A stretch of 64,000 nt of DNA from Thermophilibacter immobilis (GCF_015277515.1 NZ_CP063767.1:558001-622000); one strand, 5' to 3'. Positions 7,897 through 18,239 are shown, counted from the first letter of the stretch. A program made the numbers and translations. Notes: generated from the letters alone by a model not told the origin.

Positions 7897-9210
7897 ATGG
7901 GACAGAAGGTTCAGGGCACCGAGGACCTCTACGGCAGCCACATGCGCGCCTGGCAGCGCATGCAGGACGTGGCGCGCGAGCTGTTTGGCGCGTACGGGTT
8001 CGACATGATCGAGACCCCGGCGCTCGAGCAGGTCGACACCTTCGTCCACGGTATCGGCGAGTCCACGGATGTGGTGCGCAAGGAGATGTTCCGCGCGTTC
8101 TCCGGCGCGCTTCTGGACGGTCTTCTCGCCAAGGGATCGGAGTCCGGCCTCAAGCCGCGCCAGCGCATGGCCCTGCGTCCCGAGGGCACGGCCGGCGTCG
8201 TGCGCGCCGCAGTGGAGAACAACTTCGTGCCGCAGGGAGCGGCCCCGGTCAAGCTCTGGTACGCCGAGCCGATGTTTCGCGGCGAGCGGCCGCAGAAGGG
8301 TCGCCTGCGCCAGTTTCACCAGGTGGGCGTCGAGTGGCTGGGCGCTCCCGATCCCGCCTCGGACGCCGAGTGCATCATCATGCTCATGGAGTACTTCAAG
8401 CGCCTGGGCTTCGACCCGGCTAGGCTCACCCTCTCTATCAACTCGATGGGGGACGCCGCCTGCCGCCCCGCTTACCGCGAGAAGGTCCGCTCCTTCATCC
8501 TCGACCATGCCGACGAGATGTGCGAGGAGTGCCTCGAGCGCGCCGAGGTCAACCCGCTGCGCGCCTTCGACTGCAAGAATGATTACTGCCGGGAGGTCAT
8601 GAAAGGCGCCCCCCTGGCACCCGAGAACCTCTGCGATGACTGTGCCGCCCACTACGCGCAGGTCAAGCGCTACCTTGACGCGGCTGGCGTGGCCTATGCG
8701 GAGGACTCCACCCTCGTGCGCGGCCTCGACTACTACACCCGTACGGTCTTCGAGGTGGAGGTCGCCGGCTCGGGCGTGGGCGCCATCGGCGGCGGCGGCC
8801 GCTACGATGGCCTCATGGAGCTCGAGGGAGGCAAGCCCACGCCGGGCCTGGGCTTTGCGGTTGGCTTCGAGCGCATCGTGCTTGCGCTGGCAGCACAGGG
8901 CGTCGAGCTGGCGGGGGAGGAGCCGAGCTGCGTCTACGTGGCCGGAACCTCGGCCGACGAGCGTCAGGCGGTCTTTGTGGCAACGTTGTCCCTGCGTCAG
9001 GCGGGCATTCGCGCAGAGGCAGACTACCAGGGACGCTCGCTCAAGAGCCAGTTCAAGCAAGCTGACAAGCTTCATGCGCTTCTTGCCGTGGTCCTTGGCC
9101 CCGACGAGGTGGCGGCGGGCATGGCCACGATTCGTGACATGTCCACGCACGAGCAGGTTCAGGTGCCCATGGCCGAGCTTGCCGAGGCCGTCGTCGCGCG
9201 CTTGAGCTAG
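7897..9210 (+). CDS. hisS: Histidyl-tRNA synthetase
   Basis: Class II aminoacyl-tRNA synthetase of 437 residues that charges tRNA-His. The N-terminus MGQKVQGTEDLYG matches the K-x-x-G-T-x-D start typical of HisRS. Motif 2 is in the YAEPMFRGERPQKGRLRQFHQ region, the histidine-A box is LVRGLDYYTRTVFE, and motif 3 is the GFAVGFERI stretch. A C-terminal anticodon-binding domain follows. The ATG at 7897 has an AGAAGGG site; the frame is open far upstream, but that part is only read-through of another frame. The aspS gene that often follows hisS in actinobacteria is absent here. Confidence 0.96.
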   Translation: MGQKVQGTEDLYGSHMRAWQRMQDVARELFGAYGFDMIETPALEQVDTFVHGIGESTDVVRKEMFRAFSGALLDGLLAKGSESGLKPRQRMALRPEGTAGVVRAAVENNFVPQGAAPVKLWYAEPMFRGERPQKGRLRQFHQVGVEWLGAPDPASDAECIIMLMEYFKRLGFDPARLTLSINSMGDAACRPAYREKVRSFILDHADEMCEECLERAEVNPLRAFDCKNDYCREVMKGAPLAPENLCDDCAAHYAQVKRYLDAAGVAYAEDSTLVRGLDYYTRTVFEVEVAGSGVGAIGGGGRYDGLMELEGGKPTPGLGFAVGFERIVLALAAQGVELAGEEPSCVYVAGTSADERQAVFVATLSLRQAGIRAEADYQGRSLKSQFKQADKLHALLAVVLGPDEVAAGMATIRDMSTHEQVQVPMAELAEAVVARLS

Positions 9211-9442
9211 GAGATTTTGAATTCATGCGAGGGCAAAGGGAATCTGCCCCATTGACGAGTCATGTTTGTTTTGTTGTGCCCAGCCGTTGCTATCGGGCTG
9301 AGCACATAGAATAATATGTTCTAGAAAATATAATTAAACTTGGTATATTATATAAATCTAGAACTACCGCGTAAGACTGGGGGAAGGTTCGGGGAAGGTC
9401 AGGTTGCTAAAGTGATGCTCACTCGACGAGAGGTGGGCAGGC
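9211..9442. other. AT-rich intergenic region before the orphan nuclease-fold gene
   Basis: The stretch around 9300-9365 is far richer in A and T than its surroundings, with many TATA-like steps. It probably holds the promoter of the gene at 9443 and may mark horizontally acquired DNA. No gene is seen. Confidence 0.4.
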
Positions 9443-10408
9443 ATGGGGCTTTTCATTGGTAACGAATCGGCAGTGCGCTACTGGCTTACTAAGACGGGGG
9501 ACGAGTGCGTTCCCGAAGTGGCGCCCGATCTGAGTCTCGCTCAGGCTGAGATAAACAGTGGACTCATCAAATCCCAGACGCTCTCCTTTGAGCACACAAA
9601 GGCTGACCCCCTCCATCTGCTCGTGGCCGAAAGAGGACTCTGCCGCGCGCTTAGCGGAGCTACGGCGCACGTATGGAGCGGGCCCGTGCCTCCCGGATCT
9701 TTCTATCTTCTGAGTGGTTCGACAAGAATTGCCTCCCCGGAGCTCACGTTTCTTCTGATGGCGGGACACCTTGAACTCAAGGAGATCATCGAGTTGGGAT
9801 GCTATCTCTGCGGGGCCTTTTCGATCGATGACAAGGGGTACGGATACACCGGCAAGCGGCAGCCTCTGACGACTCCCGAGGTCATCGGTGCCTTCTTGGA
9901 CAAGGTTCCGCACGCCTATGGGATGGCGCGGGCGCGGCGAGCCCTCAGGTACGTGGTGGCCAACACGGCCTCACCCATGGAGGTGCTCCTTGGCATGGAG
10001 TACGCGCTTCCCGTGAAGATGGGTGGATGGGCCCTGCCGCACATAGTGGCGAACCAGAGAATCGATGTGAGGCCTGAGCTGCGTCGCCTCGCTGGTGCCA
10101 GCTACTTTGTCGGGGATATTTTCATACCGGGCATTATGAGCAATTCAGAGTATGACAGTGCGGAGTTCCACACGGGAAAGTACCGCCTCGATCATACGCA
10201 GACGCGCAGGAACGTTCTTGAGGCCATGGAGGTGAAAACTGTCTCTGCAACATATAACCAGATTAGGACCGCCGACATATTTGATGATTACATGTGGATG
10301 GTGGAGGAGCGCTTTGACCTTTCCCATCGCGAGTTCACGCTCGAGCAGAAGATGGTTCAGCACGATTTGCACGACTTTCTCATTGCGCACACGAGAAAGC
10401 GGTTTTGA
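9443..10408 (+). CDS. Orphan protein with a C-terminal DUF559/PD-(D/E)XK-like segment
   Basis: A 321-residue soluble protein that I do not recognise by name. The N-terminal half (to about residue 130) has a pattern like AbiEi-type proteins, with a short helical domain and a GCYLCG stretch. Around residues 230-265 the segment SEYDSAEFHTGKYRLDHTQTRRN has the E-x-D...H...R spacing seen in DUF559/Vsr-like nuclease-fold proteins, followed by a V-x-T/S-x-T-x-x-Q strand. Similar proteins form large families in Coriobacteriia as I recall them, of unknown function. The base composition is less GC-rich than its neighbours, it is preceded by an AT-rich region and it is followed 21 bp later by a 129-bp palindromic element; all this suggests transfer. 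No partner toxin or methylase is adjacent. Confidence 0.7.
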   Translation: MGLFIGNESAVRYWLTKTGDECVPEVAPDLSLAQAEINSGLIKSQTLSFEHTKADPLHLLVAERGLCRALSGATAHVWSGPVPPGSFYLLSGSTRIASPELTFLLMAGHLELKEIIELGCYLCGAFSIDDKGYGYTGKRQPLTTPEVIGAFLDKVPHAYGMARARRALRYVVANTASPMEVLLGMEYALPVKMGGWALPHIVANQRIDVRPELRRLAGASYFVGDIFIPGIMSNSEYDSAEFHTGKYRLDHTQTRRNVLEAMEVKTVSATYNQIRTADIFDDYMWMVEERFDLSHREFTLEQKMVQHDLHDFLIAHTRKRF

Positions 10409-10429
10409 AGGCTTCCGTGAGACCCCAAG

Positions 10430-10558
10430 GGGACTTGTCAATAGATTTTGGAGAAGAGGCCAAGTAGCAGCTCTTCGAGCGAGCCTTTGACCAGTGCTTT
10501 TCCGAAGGGATGGTGCCGTGATACTCGGGAGGTCATCGGAAATCTATTGACAAGTCCC
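10430..10558 (+). repeat. 129-bp inverted-repeat-bounded element, copy B
   Basis: Same 19-bp perfect inverted ends and same 129-bp length as the copies at 2091 and 25303. In this orientation AAGTAG is at element positions 33-38 and CGAGCCTT at 51-58. It starts 21 bp after the stop of the orphan nuclease-fold gene. Confidence 0.8.
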
Positions 10559-10729
10559 AATTGGCCGGCGCATTTCCGTGCCGATGGAAAAGCCTATGCA
10601 TACGATATACAAACACAGCACCTATTATGCATTTTATTGAGTTGAGCAGAAATCTGGGAGTAGACCGTGCGCTCAGGCTCGCGATAATGACTTTCAGGTA
10701 GACGTTCGTGGGAGTCCGGAGGGGAAGAA

Positions 10730-12007
10730 GTGGCAATTCACATCATTGAGGAGGCCGATCGCTGCCTCAACTGCAAGCGGCCTCTGTGCCAGCTACGGGG
10801 TTGTCCTGTAGCCACTCACATCCCCGAGGTGATCAGCCTCTTCAAGGAGCGCCGCTTGGAGGAAGCGGGCGCGCTGCTCTTTGGAAACAACCCGATGAGC
10901 GCCGTCTGCGCCATCGTCTGCAACCACTCCAAACAGTGCGAGGGGGCCTGCGTGCGCGGGTGCAAGGGGACCCCGGTGCACTTCTCGAGCATAGAGAGCT
11001 ACATCTCTGGAACCTACCTCGACCGCATGGTCGTCAAGAGGCCCGAGCCCAATGGCAGGCGCGTGGCCGTGGTGGGGTCGGGGCCGGCAGGCATCACCGT
11101 GGCCCTCAGGCTCGCGCAGCGTGGCTGCGCCGTCACGATCTTCGAGCAGCGCACCGAGATCGGTGGCGTGCTCGAGTATGGCATTCCGGACTTTCGCCTG
11201 CCCAGGCAGCTCGTTCAGAAGTATCGTTCCATTCTGTGTGCCCTCGGCGTGCGGGTGCGCCCGTCCACCACGATCGGCGGGGCTCTGCGTCTGGACGACC
11301 TACTCGCTGACGGCTACGACAGCATATTCGTGGGCACGGGCACGTGGCGCGCCAAGAAGCTCGGCATCCCGGGCGAGTCGCGCGGAAATGTGATCTACGG
11401 TATCGACTACCTGGTCAACCCCCAGAGCTTCGCGGTCGGTGAGCGCGTGGCCGTCATCGGCGTGGGCAACGTGGCCATGGACGTGGCGCGCTCGGCCATC
11501 CGCGAGGGCGCGTGTGAGGTTACGCTCTACGCACGCTCCAGGCACGTCTCGGCGAGCTCCGACGAGATCGAGTACGCCGAGCTCGACGGAGCGCAGATTG
11601 TCTACGGTAAGGCCATCGAGGCGATAGACGAGAACGGTCCCGTGTTCAAGACGGCTATCTTCGGCGAGGAAGGCAAGGTCACGGGTTATGAGGACGCGCT
11701 CGACCACGTGGCGGCCGACACGGTGGTCATTGCGGCATCGCAGGCACCCAAGGACAAGCTCGTGCTCACGACCTCGGGTCTCGAGCCCAATGAGCGCGGC
11801 CTTCTAGTCGTAGACGATGCGTACCAGACCACGGTGCCGGGCATCTTTGCAGCTGGCGATGTGGTCACCGGTGCCAAGACCGTCGTGCACGCCGTGGCCG
11901 GTGCCAAGGAAGCGGCTGATGCCATGCTCGCCTACATGGGGCTTGCGGTGAACGAGGATGCGGCCGCGGAAGAGCGCACGACTGGCGAGAAGGTCACCGC
12001 ACGCTAG
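10730..12007 (+). CDS. GltD-like FAD/NAD(P)H-dependent oxidoreductase, stand-alone
   Basis: A 425-residue protein of the glutamate synthase small-subunit family. An N-terminal ferredoxin-like domain has cysteines in CLNCKRPLCQLRGC and CAIVCNHSKQCEGAC that would bind [4Fe-4S] clusters. The FAD Rossmann motif VAVVGSGPAGI is near residue 107, and the NAD(P)H motif AVIGVGNVAMD near residue 241; a final GDVVTGAKTVVHA segment closes the FAD site. Electron transfer between NAD(P)H and a partner is expected. No GltB or NfnA-type partner is next to it, so the partner is unknown. The GTG start at 10730 follows a GGAGGGG site. Confidence 0.85.
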   Translation: MAIHIIEEADRCLNCKRPLCQLRGCPVATHIPEVISLFKERRLEEAGALLFGNNPMSAVCAIVCNHSKQCEGACVRGCKGTPVHFSSIESYISGTYLDRMVVKRPEPNGRRVAVVGSGPAGITVALRLAQRGCAVTIFEQRTEIGGVLEYGIPDFRLPRQLVQKYRSILCALGVRVRPSTTIGGALRLDDLLADGYDSIFVGTGTWRAKKLGIPGESRGNVIYGIDYLVNPQSFAVGERVAVIGVGNVAMDVARSAIREGACEVTLYARSRHVSASSDEIEYAELDGAQIVYGKAIEAIDENGPVFKTAIFGEEGKVTGYEDALDHVAADTVVIAASQAPKDKLVLTTSGLEPNERGLLVVDDAYQTTVPGIFAAGDVVTGAKTVVHAVAGAKEAADAMLAYMGLAVNEDAAAEERTTGEKVTAR

Positions 12008-12027
12008 AGGCCAGGTGCCGCCCCCAC

Positions 12028-13262
12028 CTACTGGTATCGCAGCGACTCCACGGGGTCGAGTCTGGCGGCGCGGCGGGCGGGGTACCAGCCAAAGAGCACG
12101 CCGATGCCCACGCAAATGCCCGTCGCTATGGCCACGGCCTCCGGCGAGACGATGGGAACCAGGTTGTCGTAGCCGAGCGCCCCGCCGGCGACCCCTGCGA
12201 GCGCCCACGCGCCGCCATATCCCGCGGCGATGCCAAAGACGCCGCCCACCAGGCAGAGAAGGACGCTCTCGAGCAGGAACTGCTTGGTGACGTCGGCGCT
12301 CCGCGCACCAAGTGCCTTGCGCAGGCCGATCTCGCGGATGCGCTCGGTGACGTTGGTGAGCATCATGTTCATGATGCCGATGCCCCCCACGAGCAGCGAT
12401 ACGCTCGCTACGGCGAGCGCGAGCATCCTGAAGGACGCCATCGTCTGGTCGAGCTGGTCGATTGCCTCCTGGGCCGTCCGCACGTCGACGAAGCCCTCGT
12501 CGCTGTTGCCGCCCCCGTTGGGGTCCGCCTCGCCGATCTCGTAGCGCGTGCGCAGGTAGGAGTCGGTGTCGGCGGCCACGGCGTACATGTCCATCCCCTC
12601 GTGCGCGAAGCCGATGATGTCCCAGTAGGAGCCGACCTGCTGCCCGATGAGTCGGGTCGTGGCCGTCGTGGTGGGCAGGTAGGCGAGCGGGTTGTCCTGG
12701 TAGCCCATCGCGTCGGCGACGGTGCCGATGACGGTGTACCGGTCGTTTCCGATGCGCACGGTCTGTCCCACCGCGTCGGCGTCGGGCGAGCCAAAGAGGT
12801 TCTTCACGGAGCTCCCGCCCAGCACCACGACCATGCCCCCGTCCTCGACCTCGTCGGCCGAGAAGAGCCGGCCCCTCTCGGCCGTGATGCCCATTCCCGT
12901 GAAGTACTCCGGCCTGCAGGCGGTGACCTGCAGCATGTCGACGTCGGCGGTCGTCGAGGAGGCCGGCGATCCCGTGTACGTGTAGCCGGTCACGAACTCG
13001 TAGTCGCTCGCGAGGTCCTGCCCGATCTTCTCGATGTCGGCCTCGTCGAGGGGCTGGTTGCCCGGAGGCCAGCAGGTGATGGAGACCATGCGGCTCATGT
13101 TGAGGCCAAGCTGGCTCACGAGCTGCATCTTCATGCCGTCGATGAGCGAGGTGATCGCGATGACGGCACCGATGCCGATGACGATTCCCAGCACCGTGAG
13201 CAGGCTCCGCACGCGGTTCGCCGAGATGGCGGTGAAGGTCTCGTAGAGCAGGTCGCGGATTC

Positions 13263-13266
<4 letters not shown>
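12028..13266 (-). CDS. MacB/FtsX-type ABC transporter permease
   Basis: Membrane subunit of about 412 residues for a MacAB-like exporter. An N-terminal membrane helix (about residues 20-42, LLTVLGIVIGIGAVIAITSL) is followed by a large extracytoplasmic MacB_PCD-type domain. Three C-terminal helices form the FtsX domain, with the conserved LVGGIGIMNMMLTNVTERIREIGLRKALGA signature read in parts around residues 295-330. The ATG at 13266 overlaps the TGA of the ATPase gene by the ATGA arrangement, implying translational coupling. It probably exports peptides, antibiotics or a cell-envelope substrate; the substrate is not evident. Confidence 0.9.
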
Positions 13267-14005
<739 letters not shown>

Positions 14006-14009
<4 letters not shown>

Positions 14010-15472
14010 GCGGCCGCGCTGCCTTCGGCAGGGAAGTTTGCCTCGCCGGTCGGCGTGGCGTCGATGTCCGTGACCTCGGGCTCGCCGACGGTCGCCGCGC
14101 TGCCGTCGACGTCGGACGATGCCGTGCCCGTCCCGCTCACGGCGTACGGGTCCAGGACCACGAGGTCGCCCTCGGCCACGTCGCCCTCGATGGCGGCGGT
14201 CGTCGCGCTCTGCGCCACCACGCTGACCTCGCGGCGCTCGCACTCCTGGGTGGCGGGGTCGCTCATCACGTAGAGGTAGAAGGTCGCGCCGTCGTCGGTC
14301 GCGAGCGCGGAGGCGGGTACCGTGAGCGCGTCGGGCACGTTCTGCATGAGAATCTCCACGCTGGCCGTCATGCCGGGCTTGAGCTCGGCGGTGGGCTCGG
14401 GGATGAGCAGCTCCACGTCGTAGGTCACCACGCCGGAGTCGGAGTAGCCGTAGGGGTTCGCGGCGGCGTCGGAGGACGCCACGGTGGAGATGCGCGTGAC
14501 CTGGGCGTCGAGCACCGTGCCCGGGAGCGCCGAGAAGCTCACGCGCGCGGCCTGGCCCACGGAGATCTTGGAGATGTCCACCTCGTTGACCTGCACCTTG
14601 ACGCTCATCTGCGAGAGGTCGGCGATCTGGATGAGCGAGGAGGCGGAGGAGCTCGCGCCCGTGCTCGTGGCAGACTCCGCGCCCGACCCCACGGCGGCGC
14701 CAGAGACGGCGTTCATGACCACGACCGAGCCCGAAGACGGGGCGGTGACGGTACGCTTGGCGGTCGTCGAGACGGCCTGGTCGTAGGTCTGCTGGGCGGC
14801 CTCGAGCTGGAGGGAGGCGCTGTCGCGCTCTGCCTGCGCCTGCTGGACGTCGCCCGCGGTGACCTCCTCCACGGTGTAGTAGGCCGCATAGGTGGTCTCG
14901 TAGGTCTGCTGGGCCGAGGAGAGCGCGGCCTTGGTGGAGCGGACGTTGATCTCGGCCTCGCGGACCGCGCGATCGAGCTCGTCGTTCTTGATGGTGAGCA
15001 GCGTGTCGCCCTCTGAGACGGTCGAGCCCTCGGCGACGCTGACCTCGTCGATGATGCCGTCGACCTCGGGGGTCACCACGACCGAGGAAAGCGGCTGAGC
15101 GGTGCCCGTGGCCTGGACGGACTCCGAGAACTCGCCCCGTACAAGGGGCGTCGTCTGGAGCGTGGGCGCCTGCGCCTGCTGGCTGCCTATCGAGCCGACC
15201 ACGGCCCAGGCGACGCCGGCTACGAGGATGATGCCGCCCGCCACGCTCGCGGCGATGATCTTCTTGCGCCGACGGGCCTTGCGGTGTCGCGTGAGGCTCT
15301 CGTAGGCGAGGCGCGTCTCGACGTCCTCCTCGGACTCGGTGCCGGAGCCGGAGCCAAGATCGTCGGGGCCGGTCGTACCGATGACGCCGAGCGGCTCGAC
15401 GGCTGTGTCCTCGGTGGTCTCGTCCGTTGCGGGACTGGGGACTTTCTGGGGGTCGGGGGTTTCTCTTGTCAT
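14006..15472 (-). CDS. Membrane fusion protein (HlyD/MacA family) of an ABC efflux system
   Basis: A 488-residue periplasmic-adaptor-like subunit in a Gram-positive setting. An acidic, Pro/Glu-rich cytoplasmic N-terminus (about 70 residues) precedes one membrane helix near residues 71-92. A split lipoyl-like (biotinyl-lipoyl) domain surrounds a helical hairpin rich in Gln/Ala/Glu heptads, and beta-barrel segments follow. The C-terminus is Ala/Asp-rich. I chose ATG 15472, which has a TGGAGGA site 3 bp upstream; a start 18 bp upstream is less likely. It is the first gene of the operon with the ATPase and permease. Confidence 0.88.
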
Positions 15473-15603
15473 GGTTCCTCCAGGCTCCAAGCCTTGGTTT
15501 CAACAATCTGTTTTTGGGCTGAACTCACCGAGCGTAGACCACTCGCGCGCCCGGCAGTATCCTTGGACGGGGAAGGGCTCTGGTAGGAGGGGGAAAACGG
15601 CCG

Positions 15604-16323
15604 ATGAGCGGTGAACCTTACGATAATCTTATGCGTGACGCATCAGACGTCCATCTCCCTATCGTCTTTGAGGATGAGGTCCTGCTCGCCGTGGACAAGC
15701 CGGCGGGCCTCATCGTGCATGCAGACGGCACCGGGGCTCCCACGCTCACGGACCTCGTCGAGGACCACCTCGGTGCGTGCGGCCACACGAACGCGCGGGG
15801 GCAGGCCGTCCAGCGCCTGGACGCCCCGACCACGGGGCTCGTGCTCTTTTCGCTGGACAAGGCCACTCAGCCGCTCCTTGACGCGCAGGTGGCGGGCCAT
15901 ACGATGCGCAAGCGCTACCTCGCCGTGGTCGCGGGGCGCACTGCGTGGGAGAGCCGGGTCGTGGATGCTCCCATGGGCAGGGACCGTCACGACTCCCGGC
16001 GCATGCGCGTCTGCCGCCCGGGGCAGGGCAAGCCGGCCCAGACTCGCGTGCGCCGCCTCGCCGCCGCGGGAGGGCGCACGCTGCTCGTGGTGGAGCTGGG
16101 AAGCGGGCGGCGTCACCAGATTCGCGTGCACCTAGCCTCGCTGGGCTTTCCGATCGTGGGCGACGTCCTGTACGGCGGTGCTCGCTCGAAGGAGGGTCTG
16201 CTCCTGCACGCGTACGCGGAGGAGCTCGACCATCCCGTGTCCGGCGAGCGCCTGCGGCTGCATACCGTCTGGCCCGCGCGGCTCGGCTCGTGGCCGGGCG
16301 CCGAGAGGCTTCTCGGAAGCTGA
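15604..16323 (+). CDS. RluA-family RNA pseudouridine synthase
   Basis: A 239-residue enzyme that would convert uridine to pseudouridine in rRNA or tRNA. The catalytic aspartate is in VQRLDAPTTGLVLF (HRLD in most relatives; here Gln replaces His). Later family motifs are RYLAVVAGR and GRRHQIRVHLASLGFPIVGDVLYG. There is no N-terminal S4 domain, so it is the short catalytic-only form; the exact RNA target cannot be told. The start at 15604 follows an AGGAGG site. It is divergent from the efflux operon. Confidence 0.9.
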   Translation: MSGEPYDNLMRDASDVHLPIVFEDEVLLAVDKPAGLIVHADGTGAPTLTDLVEDHLGACGHTNARGQAVQRLDAPTTGLVLFSLDKATQPLLDAQVAGHTMRKRYLAVVAGRTAWESRVVDAPMGRDRHDSRRMRVCRPGQGKPAQTRVRRLAAAGGRTLLVVELGSGRRHQIRVHLASLGFPIVGDVLYGGARSKEGLLLHAYAEELDHPVSGERLRLHTVWPARLGSWPGAERLLGS

Positions 16324-16431
16324 GGCATTGCCCGCCCGCGCTCGCCATCCCTCTTTGCGCGATACTAGACACCTGAGAGCGCTCCTGAGGGGGGAGCGTC
16401 CGAGAGCTCAGCAAGCCGGAGAGGGGACCCG

Positions 16432-18084
16432 ATGGCCGACACCATGCGTGGCGTCTACACCAACCTGACCGAGATTCGTCGCAACGTCTTCGCCGAGGTG
16501 GCCAAGATCGCCTACGCGCAGGGCGCAGCCGCCAGGGTCGCCGAGGGCACGGAGCAGAGCGCGGCCGTCCACGCCGACGCCGCCCGCCAGATGGATGAGC
16601 TTCCCTACCAGATCATCCCCGGTGACGTGGCCACCTACCGCGAGAGCGTGTTTCTGGAGCGCGCCATCGTGGGCGAGCGCATCCGCCTGGCCATGGGCCT
16701 GCCGCTCCAGGGCGTCGACCGGCCCCAGAGCCTGGCCGACGGGCTGGAGTCGGCCTCGGTCGCCGAGACCTACTACCAGCCGCCCCTGGTGAACGTCATC
16801 AAGTTCGCCTGCAACGCGTGCGAGGACAACACCTATCGCGTATGCAACGCCTGCCAGGGCTGCCTCGCCCACCCCTGCCGCGAGATCTGCCCCAAGGGCG
16901 CGATCTCGTTCGTGGACAAGAAGGCCCATATCGACCAGGAGAAGTGCATCCACTGCGGCATGTGCGCGAAGGTCTGCCCCTATCGCGCGATCCTGCATCA
17001 CATGCGCCCCTGCGCCGAGGCCTGCGGCATGCACGCCATCGGCTCCGACAAGCAGGGCCGTGCCGAGATTGATTACGAGAAGTGCGTCTCCTGCGGGCAG
17101 TGCCTCATCAACTGCCCCTTTGGGGCCATTGCCGACAAGAGCCAGATCTACCAGGTCATCCAGGCCGTAAATGCCGGTGACGAGGTCATCGCCGAGGTCG
17201 CGCCCGCGTTCGTGGGACAGTTCGGCGGCAGGGGCAACGTGGACAAGCTGCGTCAGGCCTTCACCGGGCTCGGCTTCACGGGCATGGAGGAGGTGGCCAT
17301 AGGCGCCGACCTCTGCACCGTCCAGGAGGCTGACGACTTTCTCGCCGAGGTGCCCGATAAGATCCCGTTCATGGGCACGTCGTGCTGCCCCGCCTGGTCG
17401 GTCATGGCCAAGAAGGAGTTTCCCGACCAGGCCGACTGCATCTCGATGGCCCTCACGCCCATGACGCTCACCGCCCGCCTCATCCGCAGAAGCCACCCCC
17501 ATGCCAAGATCGTCTTTGTGGGACCCTGCTCGGCCAAGAAGCTCGAGGCCATGCGCAGCTCCGTGCGCTCCGAGGTCGACTTCGTCCTCACGTTCGAGGA
17601 GATGGCGGGTATGATGCGGGCGCGCGACATCGACTACGCCAAGCTGGCGGGGGAGGGCTCGAGCGACTTCGAGGTCGCCTCGGCTGCCGGGCGTGGCTTT
17701 GCGGTCTCGGGAGGGGTGGCCAGCGCGGTGGTCGGCGCGATCCACCGCAGCCAACCCGAGCTCGAGGTCAACGTGGTGAACGCGGAGGGCCTCGAGGAGT
17801 GCCGCAAGATGATGAAGGACGCCGTCAGGGGAAAGTACCCCGGCTACCTGCTTGAGGGCATGGCCTGTCCGGGCGGCTGCGTCGCGGGGGCGGGCACCCT
17901 ACAGTCCATCACCAAGACTGCGGCCGCCGTTAAGCGCTACGCCAAGAAGTCCTCGCGCGTCGACGCGACGGAGAACGCCTACCGCTCCCTGATTCCCGAG
18001 CTGGAACGCGACGCCGACGGCAGGAAGGCCATGGGCAAAAACGAGATCATCGAGGTCCGAGAGGCTATGTCCCCGAGGGAGTAA
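16432..18084 (+). CDS. [FeFe] hydrogenase, group B type, with ferredoxin-like domain
   Basis: A 550-residue iron hydrogenase for reversible proton reduction with ferredoxin-type electrons. Residues 126-233 hold many cysteines, including two CxxCxxC...CP [4Fe-4S] motifs (CIHCGMCAKVCP and CVSCGQCLINCP). The H-cluster motifs follow: L1 TSCCPAW at 316-322, L2 GPCSAKKLEA from 364, and L3 MACPGGC at 477-483. L1 carries Ala where most group A enzymes have Gly, and L2 begins with Gly instead of Met, as in the group B type. No HydE, HydF or HydG maturase gene is next to it, so maturation must be encoded elsewhere. The start follows a GGAGAGGGG site. Confidence 0.93.
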   Translation: MADTMRGVYTNLTEIRRNVFAEVAKIAYAQGAAARVAEGTEQSAAVHADAARQMDELPYQIIPGDVATYRESVFLERAIVGERIRLAMGLPLQGVDRPQSLADGLESASVAETYYQPPLVNVIKFACNACEDNTYRVCNACQGCLAHPCREICPKGAISFVDKKAHIDQEKCIHCGMCAKVCPYRAILHHMRPCAEACGMHAIGSDKQGRAEIDYEKCVSCGQCLINCPFGAIADKSQIYQVIQAVNAGDEVIAEVAPAFVGQFGGRGNVDKLRQAFTGLGFTGMEEVAIGADLCTVQEADDFLAEVPDKIPFMGTSCCPAWSVMAKKEFPDQADCISMALTPMTLTARLIRRSHPHAKIVFVGPCSAKKLEAMRSSVRSEVDFVLTFEEMAGMMRARDIDYAKLAGEGSSDFEVASAAGRGFAVSGGVASAVVGAIHRSQPELEVNVVNAEGLEECRKMMKDAVRGKYPGYLLEGMACPGGCVAGAGTLQSITKTAAAVKRYAKKSSRVDATENAYRSLIPELERDADGRKAMGKNEIIEVREAMSPRE

Positions 18085-18112
18085 GGCGGTGCGGGGTGCC
18101 CCGGGTTCTTCT

Positions 18113-18239
18113 CGCCTTTGATACGGGGCCGTCTCTAAAGGCTTCTGGAGGGGCCGCCAACAGGCAAAACGCCGAGACGAGAATGCCCTCGGGGCCTCGC
18201 CGGAGTCCGTTGCATCAAAGGCGCGCCCCAATCCTGTGG
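18113..18239. repeat. TTGAT/CAACTGG palindromic repeat family, copy 2
   Basis: It lies between the convergent hydrogenase and galT genes. The ends are inverted (CGCCTTTGATAC at 18113-18124; GCATCAAAGGCG at 18212-18223). The centre has CAACAGGCAAAACG (18158-18171) and the tail is CGCCCCAATCCTGTGG. The order and strand of the boxes equal those at 7682 and 21304. Confidence 0.65.
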
